A stretch of 64,000 nt of DNA, taken from positions 1 through 64,000 of the forward strand of contig NZ_SCRP01000015.1 in NCBI RefSeq assembly GCF_004298475.1. The letters run 5' to 3'. Positions 56,674 to 64,000 of this stretch are shown here, one piece after another. The position numbers and the translations under genes are program-made. The notes under the pieces were generated by a model that saw only the letters and a list, made by a program, of their open reading frames with translations, ran no database searches and was not told where the DNA came from. Origin of the DNA: Paraburkholderia sp. (GTDB taxonomy: Bacteria; Pseudomonadota; Gammaproteobacteria; Burkholderiales; Burkholderiaceae). The first letter of the stretch is position 1; each line of letters starts with the position of its first letter.

Positions 56674-58620
56674 TCAGACGTCGGTGGCGGCAATCCGCGC
56701 CGCGCTCACTGGCGCGCGGCGCAGCGTCAGCACGAAGCACGCGCCGCCGTCGGGTTCGTTGTGCGCGACGAGCGAGCCGCCGCAGTCGCGCGCGATCGAC
56801 GACGAGATCGCGAGCCCGAGGCCGAGCCCCTGCCCCATCTCCTTCGTCGTGAAGAACGGCTCGAAGAGGCGCGGCATCACGTCTTCGGGAATGCCGGGCC
56901 CGTTGTCGCGCACGCGAATCGCAATCGTCGCGGCCTGCGCTTCGATATCGATGGCGATGCGCGGCGACGCCGCATCCGCCGCCGCGTCGAGCGCATTGCC
57001 GATGAGATTGATGAGCACCTGTTCGAGCCGTAGGTCGTCGCACTGCGCGACGAGGCCCGGATACGCGCCGTGCGGATCGAACGGAACGGCGAGCGGCTCG
57101 CCGACCGTGTTCGCCACGCCCGCCGTGCCCGCTGTGTAGTCGGTCAGCGTGAGGCTCACGTTCACGCCCACAAGTCGCTTGGCGAGCAGCGCAAGTGCCT
57201 GACGCAGCGCGCTCGCCACCGGCGAGCGCAGGCTGCGCGGACGCGCACGGCCCACGAAGAGCTTGAGCTGGTTGACGATCTTGCCCATGCGCTCGGTGAG
57301 CGAGCCGATCGCCTCCAGATTCTCGTGCGCCGCCGCGTACTGGCCGCGTTCGAGGAACACGCGCGTGTTGTCGGAGAAGCTGCGCAGCGCCGCGAGCGGC
57401 TGGTTCAGTTCGTGCGTGATGCCCGCCGCCATCTGGCCGAGCGCGGCGAGCTTGCTCGCCTGGATCAGTTCGTCCTGGGCCGCGCGCAGCTCGGCTTCGG
57501 CGCGCGCGCGCTCCTGCACTTCGCGCTGCAACTGCTCGTTGGCCTGCGAAAGATCGGCGGTGCGCTCGGCCACCCGCTCGTTGAGCATCGCGTAGGCCTT
57601 CTGCAGCATCGCGCGGCTTTGCATGACCTCTTTCACGCGCTGGCGCCGCTGCCGCCAATAAAAGCCGAGCAGGCAGAGCGACACCCAGGCGAAGCCCGTC
57701 ACGATGGTCGCGCTGCGCGTAGCGATGACCACCGGGCGCACCGGCGACATCGTCACGAGATTCCAGTCCGGCACGCCGAGCGCGCGGCGCGTTTCGATGT
57801 AGCGCGGCGCACCGATGCCGCCGCCGATGCCGCCCCCGATGTTGCCCACTACGCCTCCGCCGATCCGCACGATATCGGCGTCGTCCTGCAGCACGCGTTC
57901 GACGTGCGCGGGCAGCGGCGCGATGATCTGGCGCGCGTACTGCTGCGTCTGGTCGATGGACGCCACGACGTCGGCGGGCAGCGGCCGCACCGTGTGGTAC
58001 TTCCACGCGGGCACGGACGACAGGAAGATCACGCCGTGATCGTCGGTGACGAGAAGCGGCTCGCCTGAGTCGGTGCCCGGAAACCATTCGAGATTGAGCT
58101 TGACGACGGCCACGCCGACGATCTTGCCGCCGCGCCGCACCGGCTGCGAAACGTAGTAGCCCGGATCGTGCGAGATCGTGCCGATGCCGAAGAAGCGGCC
58201 GACGCCGCCTTTCACCGCATCGATGAAATACGGCCGGAAACGGTAGCTCACGCCGACGAAGCTGTCCTTGTCGCGCCAGTTGCTGGCTGCGATGCACATG
58301 CCGTCGGCCCGGATGATGTAGGTGGTGGTCGCGCGCGCGTGGCGGTTGACGTCTTCGAGATAGCGGTTCGCCGCGTCGATCCACTCGGGCTTCGGATCGA
58401 CGAGCACGTCCTGCACGAGCGGATGCTCGCCGACGATAAAGGGCAGCGACTCATAGCGCTCCAGCGTGCTCCTGAGCGCGGCCGTCGTGCGGTCGCCGCG
58501 CACGGCGGCGGCGCGGCGCAGCGTATCGATGCCGCTTTTCCAGGCGAGCGTCCACGTGAGCGCGCAGACCGCGACAAGCCCGGCGGCGAGCGCAAAGAGA
58601 ATGAACAGGCGGCGCGTCAC
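56674..58620 (-). CDS. dctB: C4-dicarboxylate sensor histidine kinase DctB
   Basis: The 648-aa kinase has an N-terminal membrane helix (LFILFALAAGLVAVCALTWTL), a large periplasmic dCache-type sensor (about 30-310), a second helix (ATIVTGFAWVSLCLLGFYW) and a coiled coil. It has the phospho-His region QMAAGITHELNQPLAALR near 403 and the ATPase N, G1 and G2 boxes (LINLIGNALDAA, IRVRDNGPGIPE, GQGLGLGLAIS). Members sense succinate, fumarate or malate. It begins with GTG and is 38 bases before dctD. Confidence 0.94.
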   Translation of the reverse strand: MTRRLFILFALAAGLVAVCALTWTLAWKSGIDTLRRAAAVRGDRTTAALRSTLERYESLPFIVGEHPLVQDVLVDPKPEWIDAANRYLEDVNRHARATTTYIIRADGMCIAASNWRDKDSFVGVSYRFRPYFIDAVKGGVGRFFGIGTISHDPGYYVSQPVRRGGKIVGVAVVKLNLEWFPGTDSGEPLLVTDDHGVIFLSSVPAWKYHTVRPLPADVVASIDQTQQYARQIIAPLPAHVERVLQDDADIVRIGGGVVGNIGGGIGGGIGAPRYIETRRALGVPDWNLVTMSPVRPVVIATRSATIVTGFAWVSLCLLGFYWRQRRQRVKEVMQSRAMLQKAYAMLNERVAERTADLSQANEQLQREVQERARAEAELRAAQDELIQASKLAALGQMAAGITHELNQPLAALRSFSDNTRVFLERGQYAAAHENLEAIGSLTERMGKIVNQLKLFVGRARPRSLRSPVASALRQALALLAKRLVGVNVSLTLTDYTAGTAGVANTVGEPLAVPFDPHGAYPGLVAQCDDLRLEQVLINLIGNALDAAADAASPRIAIDIEAQAATIAIRVRDNGPGIPEDVMPRLFEPFFTTKEMGQGLGLGLAISSSIARDCGGSLVAHNEPDGGACFVLTLRRAPVSAARIAATDV

Positions 58621-58729
58621 GCGATCGGCTTCCAGACGGTCAGACGGGGATTAACGGGATTGTGGCACAGGCGCACCGGGCGGAGCGCCCCGGCGAGGCG
58701 CGAGCGGATCGGGACGACCGCCGCGCCGG

Positions 58730-58770
58730 AAAAAAACAGACAGCGCGCCGCAGGGGATCGGCGCGCTGTC
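58730..58770 (-). terminator. Strong terminator downstream of dctA
   Basis: On the minus strand GACAGCGCGCCG pairs perfectly with CGGCGCGCTGTC over 12 bp, followed by TGTTTTTTTCC. It lies about 275 bases beyond the dctA stop, which gives an unusually long 3' UTR holding the 62-bp repeats. Confidence 0.9.
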
Positions 58771-58883
58771 ACGCCGTGAGGGCGGGGAAATGGAACAAGC
58801 TTGAGACGAGGGAAACGGCGGGAAAACAGCGAGCGAGCGAACGGCGCGCGAGACGTCGAGCCGCGCGCCAGCCGTCTCGCGCG

Positions 58884-59040
58884 GGCGAGGCGGGAATCCG
58901 GCAGCAACGCCCCGGCGAACCCGCGCCATCGTCCCGCGAGCGCGCAGACATCGCGCCGCACGCCATCCATCTCATGCAGGCGAGGCGGGAATCCGGCAGC
59001 AACGCCCCGGCGAACCCGCGCCATCGCCCCGCGAGCGCGC
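58884..59040. repeat. 62-bp direct repeat, two copies 95 bp apart
   Basis: Bases 58884-58945 and 58979-59040 are identical except for one position (T at 58932, C at 59027). Both begin GGCGAGGCGGGAATCCGGCA and end GCGAGCGCGC. A 33-bp spacer separates them. The second copy ends four bases before the dctA stop codon. The region has no credible ORF. Confidence 0.95.
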
Positions 59041-59044
59041 GGCT

Positions 59045-60325
59045 TTAAGCCTCCGCGCTTTCCTTCACATCGACTTCGCCTGCGAGCACGGCACGCAGCT
59101 TCTTGCGGTCGAGTTCCTTCTCCCATGCCGATACGACAACCGTCGCCACGCCGTTGCCGACGATGTTGGTCAGTGCACGGCACTCGCTCATGAAGCGGTC
59201 GATGCCGAGGATCAGCACCATGCCCGAGAGCGGAATCGTCGGCACCACGGCGAGCGTCGCCGCGAGCGTGATGAAGCCCGCGCCGGTCACGCCGCTCGCG
59301 CCCTTCGAGGTGAGCATCGTCACCGCGAGCAGCGTGAGCTGCTGCGTGAGCGTGAGGTCGGTGTTGGTGGCCTGGGCGATGAACAGCACGGCCATCGTCA
59401 TGTAGATGTTGGTGCCGTCGAGGTTGAACGAATAGCCGGTCGGCACGACGAGGCCCACCACCGAGCGCGAGCAGCCCAGGCGTTCGAGCTTCTGCATGAG
59501 CTGCGGCAGCGCCGATTCCGAGGAGCTCGTGCCGAGCACGATCAGCATCTCTTCCTTGATGTACGCGACGAAGCGCACGATCGAGAAGCCGACGAAGCGC
59601 GCAATCGTGCCGAGCACCACGAGCACGAACACGATGGACGTGAGGTAGAACGTGCCGATCAGCTTCATCATCGGGATCAGCGAGCCCACGCCGTACTTGC
59701 CGATGGTGAACGCCATCGCGCCGAACGCGCCGATGGGGGCGAGCTTCGTGATGATCTTCACGACGCCGAAGAGCACGTTCGAGATGCCTTCGATGAACTC
59801 GGTCACGACGCGGCCGCGCTCGCCGATCTGCGTGAGCACCGCGCCGAACAGCATCGCGATCAGCAGGATCTGCAGGATCTCGCCTTGCGCGAACGCCGAG
59901 GAGATCGTGTCGGGAATGATGTGCATCAGGAAATCGACCGAGCTCGTGCCGTGCGCCTTTTCGGCGAACGAGGCGACCGACTTGGCGTCGAGCGTCTTCA
60001 CGTCGACGTTGAAGCCCGCGCCCGGCTTCAGCACGTGCGTGGCGATCAGACCGAGCAGGAGCGCGAAGGTCGAGACGATCTCGAAGTAGAGCAGCGCCTT
60101 GCCGCCCACGCGGCCGACCTTCTTCATGTCTTCCATGCCGGCGATGCCGGTCACGACGGTACAGAAGATGATCGGGCCGATCACCATCTTGATGAGCTTG
60201 ATGAAGGCTTCGCCGAGCGGCTTCATGTCGACGGCGAGCGCCGGCGAGTAGTGGCCGAGGATGATGCCCACGACGATCGCGACGATCACCTGGACGTAGA
60301 GCACTTTGTGGAGAGGTTTCTTCAC
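59045..60325 (-). CDS. dctA: C4-dicarboxylate transporter DctA
   Basis: DctA is a proton or sodium symporter for succinate, fumarate and malate. The 426-aa protein has the glutamate-transporter fold with about eight membrane helices, hairpin 1 serines ([17 protein letters not shown]), the [19 protein letters not shown] motif and the [15 protein letters not shown] hairpin 2 region. GTG 60325 follows AGGAAAAATC. It has its own sigma-54 promoter and lies upstream of dctB and dctD on the same strand. Confidence 0.95.
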   Translation of the reverse strand: MKKPLHKVLYVQVIVAIVVGIILGHYSPALAVDMKPLGEAFIKLIKMVIGPIIFCTVVTGIAGMEDMKKVGRVGGKALLYFEIVSTFALLLGLIATHVLKPGAGFNVDVKTLDAKSVASFAEKAHGTSSVDFLMHIIPDTISSAFAQGEILQILLIAMLFGAVLTQIGERGRVVTEFIEGISNVLFGVVKIITKLAPIGAFGAMAFTIGKYGVGSLIPMMKLIGTFYLTSIVFVLVVLGTIARFVGFSIVRFVAYIKEEMLIVLGTSSSESALPQLMQKLERLGCSRSVVGLVVPTGYSFNLDGTNIYMTMAVLFIAQATNTDLTLTQQLTLLAVTMLTSKGASGVTGAGFITLAATLAVVPTIPLSGMVLILGIDRFMSECRALTNIVGNGVATVVVSAWEKELDRKKLRAVLAGEVDVKESAEA

Positions 60326-60514
60326 GATTTTTCCTGCATGCAAAAGTAAGCCAATGGCCGAACGCGAGCGGGCGGCGCGAATGGGAGATCCGGGCGGCGT
60401 TCGTGCGATGCGTGCCGCAACAGAACGGGGGGAATCAGCGGAATTCGGCGGGGGTATCGGACATCGACTGTCTCCTTGCTGTAGTTGTGTGGCTCGGATG
60501 GCCATGCACGAAGC

Positions 60515-60532
60515 ATTGCAAGGTTGGTGCCA
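60515..60532 (-). promoter_or_regulatory. Sigma-54 promoter of dctA
   Basis: On the minus strand TGGCAC-CAACC-TTGCAAT fits the -24/-12 consensus of sigma-54. The predicted start is near 60504, about 180 bases before the dctA GTG. Confidence 0.88.
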
Positions 60533-60547
60533 GACGGCCTATGTCGT

Positions 60548-60560
60548 TAAGCCATTGATT
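60548..60560 (-). promoter_or_regulatory. IHF-consensus site in the dctA promoter region
   Basis: On the minus strand AATCAATGGCTTA matches WATCAANNNNTTR exactly, with an A/T tract beside it (60561-60574). It lies between the sigma-54 promoter and the candidate activator sites, the usual place for IHF-assisted looping. Confidence 0.65.
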
Positions 60561-60591
60561 TATTTTAATTTTTACGCCTGGCGAGCGGTAA

Positions 60592-60648
60592 GGAATCCGG
60601 ATTTCCAGAATCCGGCGCGGGCGGCGTATGGATTTCCGCACGCTTTCC
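60592..60648. promoter_or_regulatory. Candidate DctD upstream activating sites
   Basis: GGAATCCGGATTTCC (60592-60606) is a near-perfect palindrome and GAATCCGG repeats just after it. About 35 bases further, on the minus strand, CGGAAA occurs twice 11 bases apart (within about 60633-60650). These lie 60-120 bases upstream of the sigma-54 promoter. DctD binding is inferred from position. Confidence 0.4.
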
Positions 60649-60673
60649 GTAAGCCGCAGCCGCGCATAGGCGC

Positions 60674-60700
60674 AAAAAAGCCCGCGTTTAGCGGGCTATT
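60674..60700 (-). terminator. Rho-independent terminator after lipA
   Basis: On the minus strand AGCCCGC-TAAAC-GCGGGCT is followed by TTTTTT, about 95 bases beyond the lipA stop. Two copies of GAGCGGAGGAT lie between the stop and this hairpin (about 60709-60730). Confidence 0.9.
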
Positions 60701-60794
60701 CGGACGATGAGCGGAGGATGAGCGGAGGATGAGCCGCGCTGCCTGCACACGGCTGACCCGATGCTTTCGGCACGGTTTTCACCGTGCCAATCGA

Positions 60795-61799
60795 TCAGAC
60801 GACGCCTGCGCCCTTCGCCTGCAGATCGGCGTGATAGCTCGAACGCACCATCGCGCCAACGGCGGCGTGCGTGAAGCCCATCTTGTACGCCTCTTCCTCG
60901 AACATCTTGAACGTGTCGGGATGCACGTACGCGCGCACCGGCAGGTGGTGCTCCGAAGGCTGCAGATACTGGCCGATCGTCAGCATTTCGACATCGTGCG
61001 CGCGCAGGTCGCGCATCACCTGAAGCAGTTCTTCGGTGGTTTCGCCCAGCCCCACCATCAGGCCCGACTTCGTCGCGACGTTGGGATGCTGCGCCTTGAA
61101 GTCCTTCAGGAGCTTGAGCGAGTGGGCGTAATCCGCACCCGGGCGCGCTTCCTTGTAGAGGCGCGGCACCGTTTCGAGGTTGTGGTTCATCACGTCGGGC
61201 GGCGCGGTGTTCAGGACTTCGAGCGCACGCTCCAGACGGCCGCGGAAGTCCGGCGTGAGGATTTCGATGCGCGTGAGCGGCGAATGCTCGCGCACCTGGC
61301 GGATACATTCGACGAAATGGCCGGCGCCGCCGTCACGCAGGTCGTCGCGGTCGACGCTCGTGATCACGACGTACTTGAGCTTGAGCGCGGCAATCGCGCG
61401 CGCGAGCTTGCCCGGTTCTTCCTGGTCGAGCGGATCGGGACGGCCGTGGCCGACGTCGCAGAACGGACAGCGGCGCGTGCACTTGTCGCCCATGATCATG
61501 AACGTCGCCGTGCCGTGGCCGAAGCATTCGCCGATGTTCGGGCAGCTCGCCTCTTCGCACACCGTGTTCAGGTTGTGCTCGCGCAGAATGTTCTTGATCT
61601 CGTAGAAGCGCGAATTGCCGGTGGCCGCCTTCACGCGGATCCACTCGGGCTTCTTGAGCTTCTCGATGGGGATGACCTTGATCGGAATGCGCGCGGTCTT
61701 GGCCTGCGCCTTCTGTTTCACGGTGGCGTCGTACGGAGCGGCGTCGGTCGCAGGTTTGTCGGCGGGGTTCGCGCCGGAGGTGGGCGTTGCGTCAGTCAT
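60795..61799 (-). CDS. lipA: Lipoyl synthase
   Basis: LipA inserts two sulfurs into protein-bound octanoyl groups using two [4Fe-4S] clusters and SAM. The 334-aa radical-SAM protein has the auxiliary cluster cysteines in [15 protein letters not shown] and the radical-SAM C-x3-C-x2-C in [10 protein letters not shown]. It also has [11 protein letters not shown] and the C-terminal [10 protein letters not shown] polar N-terminal tail of about 35 residues is typical of betaproteobacteria. It follows lipB by 13 bases. Confidence 0.97.
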   Translation of the reverse strand: MTDATPTSGANPADKPATDAAPYDATVKQKAQAKTARIPIKVIPIEKLKKPEWIRVKAATGNSRFYEIKNILREHNLNTVCEEASCPNIGECFGHGTATFMIMGDKCTRRCPFCDVGHGRPDPLDQEEPGKLARAIAALKLKYVVITSVDRDDLRDGGAGHFVECIRQVREHSPLTRIEILTPDFRGRLERALEVLNTAPPDVMNHNLETVPRLYKEARPGADYAHSLKLLKDFKAQHPNVATKSGLMVGLGETTEELLQVMRDLRAHDVEMLTIGQYLQPSEHHLPVRAYVHPDTFKMFEEEAYKMGFTHAAVGAMVRSSYHADLQAKGAGVV

Positions 61800-61812
61800 T
61801 CTGTCGATCCAT

Positions 61813-62712
61813 TCAGGCAGCGGGTGCGTCGCCGGCCTGCAATTGCGGCGGTTGTCCGCCTGAGGCCGCCTGCGCGGCCGGGTCCACAGCGGCCGCTTCG
61901 GCTGCCGGGTCTGCGGCAGCCGCTTCGGCCACCGAAAGAGTGGGAGCGAGATGCGTGAGCGCATGCCCGCCGAAATTCGCTTCGAGCCGCGCGGCGAGCG
62001 TTGCGGCCACGTCGCGCCAGCTCGCGGCGACGCCAAGCGTTGCCATATCGACGGTTTCGAGGCCCGCATAACCACACGGATTGATCGCAAGGAACGGGCT
62101 CAGGTCCATCGACACGTTCAGGCTCACGCCGTGATAGCTGCAGCCGTTGCGGATCTTGAGGCCAAGCGCGGCGACCTTCGCGCCACCGTGCGCGGCGCTC
62201 GCGCCCGGCGCTCCTTCCGGCACGTATATTCCGGGCGCGCCAGCCTTGCGAACACCGGCGAGATTATACGCCGCCAGGGTTTGGATGACGGACTCCTCGA
62301 TGAGGGTGACCAGCTCGCGCACCATCAGCTTGCGGCGGCGAAGATCGAGCAGCAGATAGGCGACCACCTGGCCCGGGCCGTGATACGTGATCTGGCCGCC
62401 ACGGTCGATCTGCACGAGCGGAATGCCGCTATCGGCAACGAGGAGATGCTCGGGCTTGCCCGCCTGGCCCAGCGTGAAAACCGGAGGATGCTCGACGAGC
62501 CAGATTTCGTCGGGAGTCTCTTCGGTGCGGGCGTCGGTGAACTCGCGCATGGCGTCGAAGCTCGTCTGATACGGCTCGACGCCGCGCCAGCGCAGCACGA
62601 TAGGCGCGATGGCCACGACAGAGGCGACGGGTGCGGAATTCGCTGCGGAGACCGGCTCCGGCATAGCGGAGCCGGATTGGCTGGGTAGAGATGAAACCGG
62701 GGTGGCGCACAT
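61813..62712 (-). CDS. lipB: Lipoyl(octanoyl) transferase
   Basis: LipB moves octanoyl from ACP to lipoyl domains. The 299-aa protein has the core [40 protein letters not shown], the catalytic Lys in [11 protein letters not shown] and the catalytic Cys in AINPCGYAG. It carries a 35-residue N-terminal extension and a C-terminal Ala/Pro/Asp-rich tail of about 45 residues not seen in E. coli LipB (213 aa). A start further in (MPEPVSAAN) is possible. Confidence 0.95.
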   Translation of the reverse strand: MCATPVSSLPSQSGSAMPEPVSAANSAPVASVVAIAPIVLRWRGVEPYQTSFDAMREFTDARTEETPDEIWLVEHPPVFTLGQAGKPEHLLVADSGIPLVQIDRGGQITYHGPGQVVAYLLLDLRRRKLMVRELVTLIEESVIQTLAAYNLAGVRKAGAPGIYVPEGAPGASAAHGGAKVAALGLKIRNGCSYHGVSLNVSMDLSPFLAINPCGYAGLETVDMATLGVAASWRDVAATLAARLEANFGGHALTHLAPTLSVAEAAAADPAAEAAAVDPAAQAASGGQPPQLQAGDAPAA

Positions 62713-62904
62713 GGTTTCGGGAGTTTACCGAAATCGGCGCGCCCGCGCCCGACGTCAAAAAGGGACCGGTGAGGTGACCTTGCAGGGACGCTGAAGGAAC
62801 GCAGAAGAGCGCAGGCAAACGCAGACAAATGCAGACAAACGATAAGGCGGCGAACCCGGGCGGCGCGCGGCGTTGCCCACCGCGCACCGCGCGCCCGCAA
62901 AACC

Positions 62905-63231
62905 TCAGATCGTGCGCCAGCCGTCGCCCGCGTGCAGGCCGAAGCGGGCCGCGGCGCGCGTCACCGCGTCGACCACCTGCTCGCGCACATTCGCGGGCGA
63001 CGCGAACGCCACCCACGCGGGCTGGCCGCCTTCCGCGCCGATCCACAGGCGCTCGCCGCGCCGCAGCCGCACCGTGTGGCCCGGTTCGAGCCAGTAGTCG
63101 GCCGTATCGTCGCTGCGCGTGAGCCAGACCGCGCCGCAGCGCACCGTGATCCGCGTGCTGTGCGCCACGCGCACCGACGCGACCTGCCCAGTGGGCACTT
63201 CAAACGTGATATCCGAAGAAATCTCTCTCAT
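62905..63231 (-). CDS. DUF2917 protein
   Basis: The 108-aa product starts MREISSDITFEVPTGQV and contains ITVRCGAVWLTRSDDTADYWLEPGHTVRLRRGERLWIGAEG, a cupin-like beta stretch typical of DUF2917. It is divergent from a LysR regulator, a pairing I recall from other Burkholderiaceae. Function unknown. Confidence 0.85.
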   Translation of the reverse strand: MREISSDITFEVPTGQVASVRVAHSTRITVRCGAVWLTRSDDTADYWLEPGHTVRLRRGERLWIGAEGGQPAWVAFASPANVREQVVDAVTRAAARFGLHAGDGWRTI

Positions 63232-63330
63232 TTTTGCCTCCGACGGTGCAACATCAATGGCTACAATCGTAGGCACATCAAGGGTTTGGGCAAAACGATC
63301 AATTTTCACGGCTATGTGAGAAAAACTACG

Positions 63331-64000
63331 ATGGATCTCCGCCAGCTCCCGGCGCTGAACGCCCTCAAGGCGTTCGAGGCCGCCGCCCGTCACGAAAGCT
63401 TTTCGCGCGCCGCCGACGAACTCTTCGTCACGCACGGCGCGGTAAGCCATCAGATCCGCGCGCTCGAAACCGAACTCGGCGTCGCCCTCTTCACGCGCGA
63501 CGGCAAGCGCGTGCGCCTCACCGAAACCGGCCGCCGCTACGCCGCCCAGGTGCACGACGCACTCGCGCAGCTCGCCCGCGCCACCCAGGAGATCCGCGCG
63601 GGCGACCGCGAGCGGCGCCTCGTGGTGTCGATGCTTTCGTCGTTCGCCGCGCGCTGGGTAACGCCGCGCATCGGCCGCTTTATCGAGGCGCATCCGCAGT
63701 GGGACGTCGAACTGCAATCGACGAATCAGCTCACCGATTTCGCGCGCGACGACGTCGACGTGGCGATCCGCTTCGGCTACGGCCACTATCCGGGCCTGCA
63801 CGCGGAGCTTCTGCTCGACGAGATCTACTTTCCGGCCTGCTCGCCGCATTTTCGCGGCGGCAAGCTGCCCGCCGATCCGCACGAGCTGGCCGACCTGCCG
63901 CTCTTGCGCTCGGACGACGAACTCTGGCGGCCGTGGTTCGACGCGGCAGGCCTCGCCGACGTGCCGGAGCCCAAACGCGGCGTGCTCTACCAGGATTCGT
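63331..64000 (+). CDS. LysR-family regulator (GcvA-like), partial
   Basis: The reading frame stays open to the end of the window (223 codons seen). It has the LysR helix-turn-helix LNALKAFEAAARHESFSRAADELFVTHGAVSHQIRALE and the start of the substrate domain (RRLVVSMLSSFAARWVTPRIGRF). The sequence is close to GcvA/AmpR-type regulators. It faces away from the DUF2917 gene, which is its likely target. The C-terminal quarter lies beyond base 64000. Confidence 0.92.
   Translation, partial: MDLRQLPALNALKAFEAAARHESFSRAADELFVTHGAVSHQIRALETELGVALFTRDGKRVRLTETGRRYAAQVHDALAQLARATQEIRAGDRERRLVVSMLSSFAARWVTPRIGRFIEAHPQWDVELQSTNQLTDFARDDVDVAIRFGYGHYPGLHAELLLDEIYFPACSPHFRGGKLPADPHELADLPLLRSDDELWRPWFDAAGLADVPEPKRGVLYQDS

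Noticed and set aside
55277..58384. A single 1035-codon minus-strand frame suggesting a DctB-DctD fusion
   Set aside because: Only the part from 56635 onward is DctD. The rest is a wrong-frame reading of dctB, whose true frame ends at 56674.

Overview
The window is a high-GC stretch of a betaproteobacterial chromosome, most likely Burkholderia sensu lato (Paraburkholderia, Caballeronia or a relative). This is judged from gene order, not from a database search. Signs of the lineage are the cox-ctaG-coxC-SURF1-ctaA-ctaB-sco cluster, the gshA/gshB/mannose-type IIA/ptsH/ptsI/amtB/glnK neighbourhood, the nagR-nagA-SIS-(EIIA-HPr-EI)-nagE operon and an rpoH gene behind a CIRCE element. Most of the window looks like core chromosome. 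No tRNA, rRNA or CRISPR array was seen.

Layout: 1-3.6 kb is accessory: an IS21-like terminus, a small orphan gene, a tyrosine recombinase, an unrecognised 204-aa protein and a divergent MASE1-like membrane protein/winged-helix pair. 3.8-9.2 kb holds coaD, rsmD, ftsY, a zeta-class GST isomerase with an FAH-family hydrolase, and ybiB. 9.4-13.7 kb holds leuA behind a leucine-codon leader peptide, an NTF2-like protein and rpoH. 13.7-21.3 kb is the N-acetylglucosamine PTS operon with its GntR regulator. 21.5-22.4 kb is an orphan MetQ. 22.5-33.4 kb is the aa3-type cytochrome c oxidase and heme A cluster. 33.6-40.1 kb holds bioC-like, comF, trmL, a macrodomain gene, gpsA, secB, grxC, a rhodanese and gpmA. 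40.5-50.8 kb holds ctpA, moeB, the regulatory PTS (ptsI, ptsH, IIA), gshB, gshA and amtB-glnK. 51.4-55.2 kb holds ubiK, comM, a lipoprotein and a TlpA-like thioredoxin. 55.3-60.3 kb is the C4-dicarboxylate system dctD-dctB-dctA. 60.8-63.2 kb holds lipA, lipB and a DUF2917 gene, and the window ends inside a LysR regulator.

Several regulatory structures can be read directly. leuA has a short ORF with four rare CTA leucine codons whose ATG falls at the start site predicted from a TTGACA promoter, so the leader peptide may be translated from a leaderless mRNA. dctA has a sigma-54 promoter, an IHF-consensus site and upstream CGGAAA-rich repeats, with its likely activator pair dctB/dctD next to it. 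glnK-amtB has a near-perfect sigma-54 promoter and an NtrC-like dyad about 380 bp upstream, next to ubiK. rpoH has a perfect CIRCE element. The nag operon has a strong promoter with direct repeats in its spacer.

Other notable points are a DnaA-box/IHF-site/AT-rich cluster between comM and a lipoprotein gene, a CoxB protein fused to cytochrome c and OmpA domains, a NagE with a second EIIB-like domain lacking its cysteine, and a 62-bp direct repeat downstream of dctA. Start codons were chosen from Shine-Dalgarno spacing, family lengths and overlaps; several are GTG.
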